Source: Heterobilharzia americana
Taxonomy: Eukaryota > Platyhelminthes > Trematoda > Strigeidida > Schistosomatidae
Length of the DNA: 64,000 nucleotides
Assembly (NCBI GenBank): GCA_944470555.2
Contig: OX104130.1
Coordinates: 74,591,160 to 74,655,159 of the forward strand
Reading direction: 5' to 3'
Below the pieces are notes generated by a model. It had not been told where the DNA came from and searched no databases. It saw only the letters and a program-made list of their open reading frames with translations. Within the stretch, counting starts at the first letter, position 1. The number at the start of each line of letters is the position of its first letter. The translations under genes were made by a program, and so were the position numbers. Shown piece after piece: positions 26,001 through 32,000 of the stretch.

Positions 26001-29000
26001 ATTGTTTCAAATGCTTAGCCCTAATACATCACAAATTATCTGTAATCTTTGTCTTCTCATAACATTATTAAAATTTATCAAAGAGAATAATTACTGAATA
26101 TTTTTAGATATGGTGAACCAGACACTATCTTTACTGAATCGTTACTTGTGATTACAATTCCTGAAGGGTTGAATTCATCTACTGCTTAAAAGCTGTTAAA
26201 ATGAAGAGTTAATTCTAAATGGTAAAATTTATGTATAAGCAGATAACTCAGTAAAGGTAAATAAGCTTAATACTGACGTGTTTCAATACTTCTGAGGATC
26301 CTTATGTTAAAAGAAAATAATTTTCCAATTGTCTCCAACTTTTTGTCTAACTTGCACAAACTATTACAACTAAGAAACATAACAAAAACAAAATAGTTTT
26401 TCAAAACAAAAAATGATACTAACAGTCATCTACCTTAGCATATCTAATTGTCTAACTAATGTTTCACGTTCTAATGCTATACCTTCACTGAGTTCAATTG
26501 CTGCTTTAGCTCTACGTCGACGTTCTTCACGAGCTTTTTTCTGTAATGTTTCAATATATTCTTTACAGTCATTTAACATTTCTTGTGATTCTTCTAGTTT
26601 ACGCTCCAAATCTTCTTTCTCTTGTAATAATTTTTCTTTTTCTTGGGCAATAGTTGTTCGGGTTTTTTGCAGTTCTTCAACTTTTATAGATGCCTTAAAT
26701 AGAAAAAAAATTGTTTCATTCAAACAAAACTATGAGGAACATCATTTTTATCTTATGTATATTGAAGAGATTTCAGTCTTTTTGTTCTTATGATATTGTA
26801 ACGAGGATGCTCAAAGGTGCAAACAAATTAAAAAATATGAGAGGATTATATAAACTGGTTAATTTGTGGTACATTTATCACTAATTTCAAATGAATACGA
26901 ATGTAGTCATTACAACATCTGAATAGATCGAAACTGTTGTCAGTCTTCCAGGGGAACCGATATAGCAGTCACAGGAATTTGAGATACAACTGTCGCTTCT
27001 TGAGTTAGAAAAGTCTATTCCATTAAAAAGGTGCAGCCAAATACCTTGTCTCTTATACAATGCTAACATTCCATAGGGGATTCTATGATTATCACCTTGA
27101 AATCAATCCATATCTACAAACCACCAAGTGAATTACTGTCAGCTACCCACTAGTGATATGTTTTGAGATGAACTTTCCGAGAATCTAGATAGAAGCCAGA
27201 TGTGAAGGCGAACACGATAATGGCATTGAGTGATAGTTACGCAATACTGTTAATTGAATTCCATTTGATTCCAACCTGGGTAACTGAATGCTACTGTGAT
27301 TGGTATGAGAACAGAAGGTTCTAGGATACAAATTTCAGTGGGTTATGGATGCTCATTGTTGAAGAGCATTAACCTAAAACGGAACAGTTATCTACAGCTC
27401 CGAGGTTTTCAGTATTTGTCACACTGATTTCAGTTTATGATGAAAGTTACCTTAAGATTCCATGGGGTTAACTCAACCCTCTTGCTGATTATTTGATAGA
27501 TTACATTTTGAAAATAATAATTTCTTTAACTAATCATTTATCCATTAGTATTTCACAAATATTCCCTGGAAGATGTACTGAGTAAGATCTGTCTGGATTA
27601 ACATCACAATTTGATATGAACTGACAAATATTCTGTTTTGTCACTGAAGAGTAATAACAGCAGGGATAAATAGTGATTTATTCGAAAGATACGAATTCTG
27701 AAAGCAATAAAACACCACTGATACACAATAATCAAACCAAAGAGATTCGAAGCATATTGAGAATGCAGAAGACGAGTTAACACATATCTGTTTGGATTTT
27801 GAGCTAGTTGTGGGGGCAAAGCCTGATGGTCGTGAGGACAGTTACTCAATGATCACATTGGGTGGCGGTTACGCTATATCGTGAGCTAACAGGAGTTGGA
27901 AATACTGAACACTGGATTCTGACCCAGTGGCTCAATGGTAACGTGCTGGCCACGGGATCTGAAGGTCGCGGGTTCGATCTCTGGCGGGGTCGTGGATGGG
28001 TACTGCAGTGGAGTTTCATACTAGGACAAAACAGCTGTTCAGTGCTCCTAGGTCTCTTTTGTCCCTCCAACTGATATCAGTCTACGATGAATAACAACTT
28101 AACATATCTGTTTACAACCAAAAGATAGACCTTTTGGTGACTACAAATATAAGTAATTAGGTTTCGTCATGCTTTTCAGACAACTTTGTAGGTTGTCCTA
28201 TTAACCGATTAGTTATTCATATTCCCTTCAGATTCATTGACTCACTAGAATAGGAGATCTGATAACCTTGATAGCACATCGCATGCTACTGATGTCTATC
28301 CTACTAACACCAGCCAGTGTCAAAAAAAACTTGGCTCCTAAATCAATAAAACTACTTGATACTACTAAGTTGATGTAAGACCAGTAGATTACTCCAAATT
28401 ATCAAATCTTAAGGAAAGTTCATTAATTTAGTTTCAGTTGCAGTTTTGAAGATATCATTTTTCCTCATCTCGATTAGCATTTACCCGTCTAGTAGTAACT
28501 GTTAAGTGACTATGAAGTGACCAATCAAGTTGAAGGTGCCTTTGTGACGTTCTGGGAAGCGTTGACTTGTTGAAGGATATTACTGACTAAAGACGGGTAT
28601 ATGTGGAATTTTCATGATACTAATTTTAAAATAATCGAGATAAAGTTTTTCATATGATCGCTTTACCACTTTTTTTAAAAACTCTTTGAGGTTTCTCATC
28701 TGCTAGTACTTCCTCATGATTACTAGAATCATGAATAAAAGGCTGAGACTAGATTATGTTTTAAAATTAGGTTGTAAACACTCAACCTATTCAAAACCTT
28801 TACTCTAGCCGCATAAACCCTATCAACTCAGAAAGTAATAAGCCAGCAAAAGTACAGAGAGTGCGTTCCAAATCAAGTGTTGGCTCTGGGACAGTGTAAT
28901 AAAGTGAAGGTTAATTGGTAGATATGGAAGTAAATTGTATGAAGCCTTCCCTATCTATATTACTTGAATTTATTAATATCTACCATGTCTGAAAGATGGT

Positions 29001-32000
29001 AACTCCACCTATTTTATTAACCGAAAAACGTATGAACACATATGCAAAGCTTCCGTACTGGTCTTCTCTTTATGAGAAAAGAAAAACTTCTGCAGGATTT
29101 TCTCATTTTCAAAGGATATTTCATGAAACAATGAAACGCAATGAGAAGAGCGAGATCATCTGAAACGTGAGTGATGTTTCAGCTCTATACACCTCAAAAA
29201 ATATGATCATACATAAACTTGTCTATTAATTGATATAAAACTTAGAAAGCTTAATTGGGCCAATGAAATTATAGTTAAGAAGGATAACAAGCGTAGAATG
29301 AAAACAAGAGAGGGAAACGATAATAAAAGTTATTTTCATTTTGATTTTCTGTGATATCCAGGGTTTAGGAGACTAGTATTGATACTTGGTGATGATTGAA
29401 GGTGAAATGGAAATTTAGACTGCGGTCGGATTGGAACCAGTGACCACCGCATTTCCGACCCGATGTACTACCAACTGACCTACGACACAGCCAGTGTCAA
29501 TATCGTCAAGCTATAGTAATGCATCACGAATTCACGTGGTATTTTGGGCTAAAACCTTCGTGACTGAAGTGAAACCAAAATCTGGTCAGCAGTCGGAGCA
29601 TATAACTCAGTTGGTAGAGCCTCGAGCCGTAAACCCGGTGGTTACCGGTTCGAATCTAGCCGTGTTCTAAGTTATCATTTCACCTTCAATCATCACCTAG
29701 TATAGACAATAATAATAATAATAATAGGTCAAATCATCACCAGCAATAGTATGAAGAGTTGAACTTAATACTATCAGGACACATTTAGTGTTAGTACAAA
29801 TTGTTTCTGAATACACACAAACGGTTTGAATTTAGGGATAGCAAGTGCTTCAATAAATCTATATATTCTTCATTAACCATATCCATATGACAGTACAGTA
29901 CAGTACAGTAAAGTACAGTACAGTACAGTAAAGGATGTCTTCATATCAATCTTATGACCAGCTTTCAATATGTGTTTTCCCCATCGACGAGGAGAGACGT
30001 TTGTTACCTGCACTTGTCTGACTGTTAGAGGTCATTTGTTTCTGGAGCCATTCCAGCATATATTCAACCATTCTTAGCTGTATGTCACGATGGCTCCTCT
30101 CCATGTTTGTGTGTCCACACATGCATGTAAAGTAATAGACACAATGGGATGTGATACACCTGTTCGAATGCTGTTTAGGCTTGTGTTGAAGCATAGATTT
30201 TGTCTTCTTCACTTAGACAACCATGGTCTCGTAGTGTGTCCTACTAACAATTGATACGCTCTTTTTCTTCAAGATTACGCTATCCGATTCACTCCATTAA
30301 ATGAACACTTGACTAGTCCATGTTTGTACTGGACTAGACAGCAACTGTGGAAAGTAAGGTGGTATTGTCCTATGGATAGACCTTTTGATTGAGCCATGCC
30401 TATTCGAATAATCAGTATGCCTAAAAATGATAGTTTTTCATCGATTTCTTCGTAATTGACGCTAATGTGGCTTTGAGTATTGTTCATTTTATTTAATAAA
30501 CACATTGCCTCCTCACATTTTTCACAAATCATATAAATTTTATCAATATATCTCCTATAAAAGCCATCTCCTCCAATCATTTCTTCTGCTGACTCCTCGC
30601 TGTATGACATACATCAGCCAGCAGGGTACCTAAAGGACTAACCATGATAACACCATCGATTTATTGAAAATATTTTTATTTATAGAGTTTATCTCATTTC
30701 CTTAGATGATACAAGAGAAAAAGAAGCAAAATTTTTGACGAATACATTAGTATAAAATGAATATCCATTAATATTCATCAACAGATATAGAATTGGCATA
30801 TCATTGACACCGATTAGTCCATATTCTCCCACTAATTAAAAGTGTTCATATCATATTGTCATAAAGGGATGAATCGGATAGCGTAATCTTGAAGAAAAAG
30901 AGCGTATCAATTGTTAGTAGGACACACTACGAGACCATGGTTGTCTAAGTGAAGAAGACAAAATCTATGCTTCAACACAAGCCTAAACAGCATTCGAACA
31001 GGTGTATCACATCCCATTGTGTCTATTACTTTACATGCATGTGTGGACACACAAACATGGAGAGGAGCCATCGTGACATACAGCTAAGAATGGTTGAATA
31101 TATGCTGGAATGGCTCCAGAAACAAATGACCTCTAACAGTCAGACAAGTGCAGGTAACAAACGTCTCTCCTCGTCGATGGGGAAAACACATATTGAAAGC
31201 TGGTCATAAGATTGATATGAAGACATCCTTTACTGTACTGTACTGTACTTTACTGTACTGTACTGTACTGTCATATGGATATGGTTAATGAAGAATATAT
31301 AGATTTATTGAAGCACTTGCTATCCCTAAATTCAAACCGTTTGTGTGTATTCAGAAACAATTTGTACTAACACTAAATGTGTCCTGATAGTATTAAGTTC
31401 AACTCTTCATACTATTGGTCAGTTCGGCTATTCAAGCACAGATGTCTTGTTAGGTCAAAATTGATAGATCCTAGTAAGATAAGGAATTCAGGAAAACGCT
31501 TGGTCTTAGCTACGCATGCAACTGCACACAAGCACACAGTAGGATGGGACAGAGTGAAAATCCTTAAAACTAACTTAGTAGTGTGGAGGGAGAGATTGAT
31601 AACTGAAATGACACCGAATACATGTAGCAGGAATGACTTAGTACCTGTTCCGGATATATGGAAAATCTTACCACCCATGTCAAAACGGGGTGAGGAAGTT
31701 AGGACTAAGTATATAAAGGATTTCTCAAAGTTGTGTAGTTATCTTGACATGACTGTGAACAGCATAGGTTGTGTTCGAAACGTAATCCAGTAAACAATAC
31801 TGTTCCACCGTGTGATGAATGTAATAAATTAAGAAAAATGGAATTACATTCTGCCACAGCGCACATAATTTACTCTTGCATTAGTAACTAGGATGTACGT
31901 CCCAGTTTCACGTTAATTGGCTTCATGTATATACGATCCACTCGACCGATAAGTTTAAACTAACACTAGGACTTTATCGGTGAAAACTGATGCACTTTTA

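Noticed and set aside
29600..29670. Possible tRNA gene (AACTCAGTTGGTAGAGCC, GGTTCGAATC)
   Set aside because: It sits inside a repeated G-element and no clear acceptor stem closes it.
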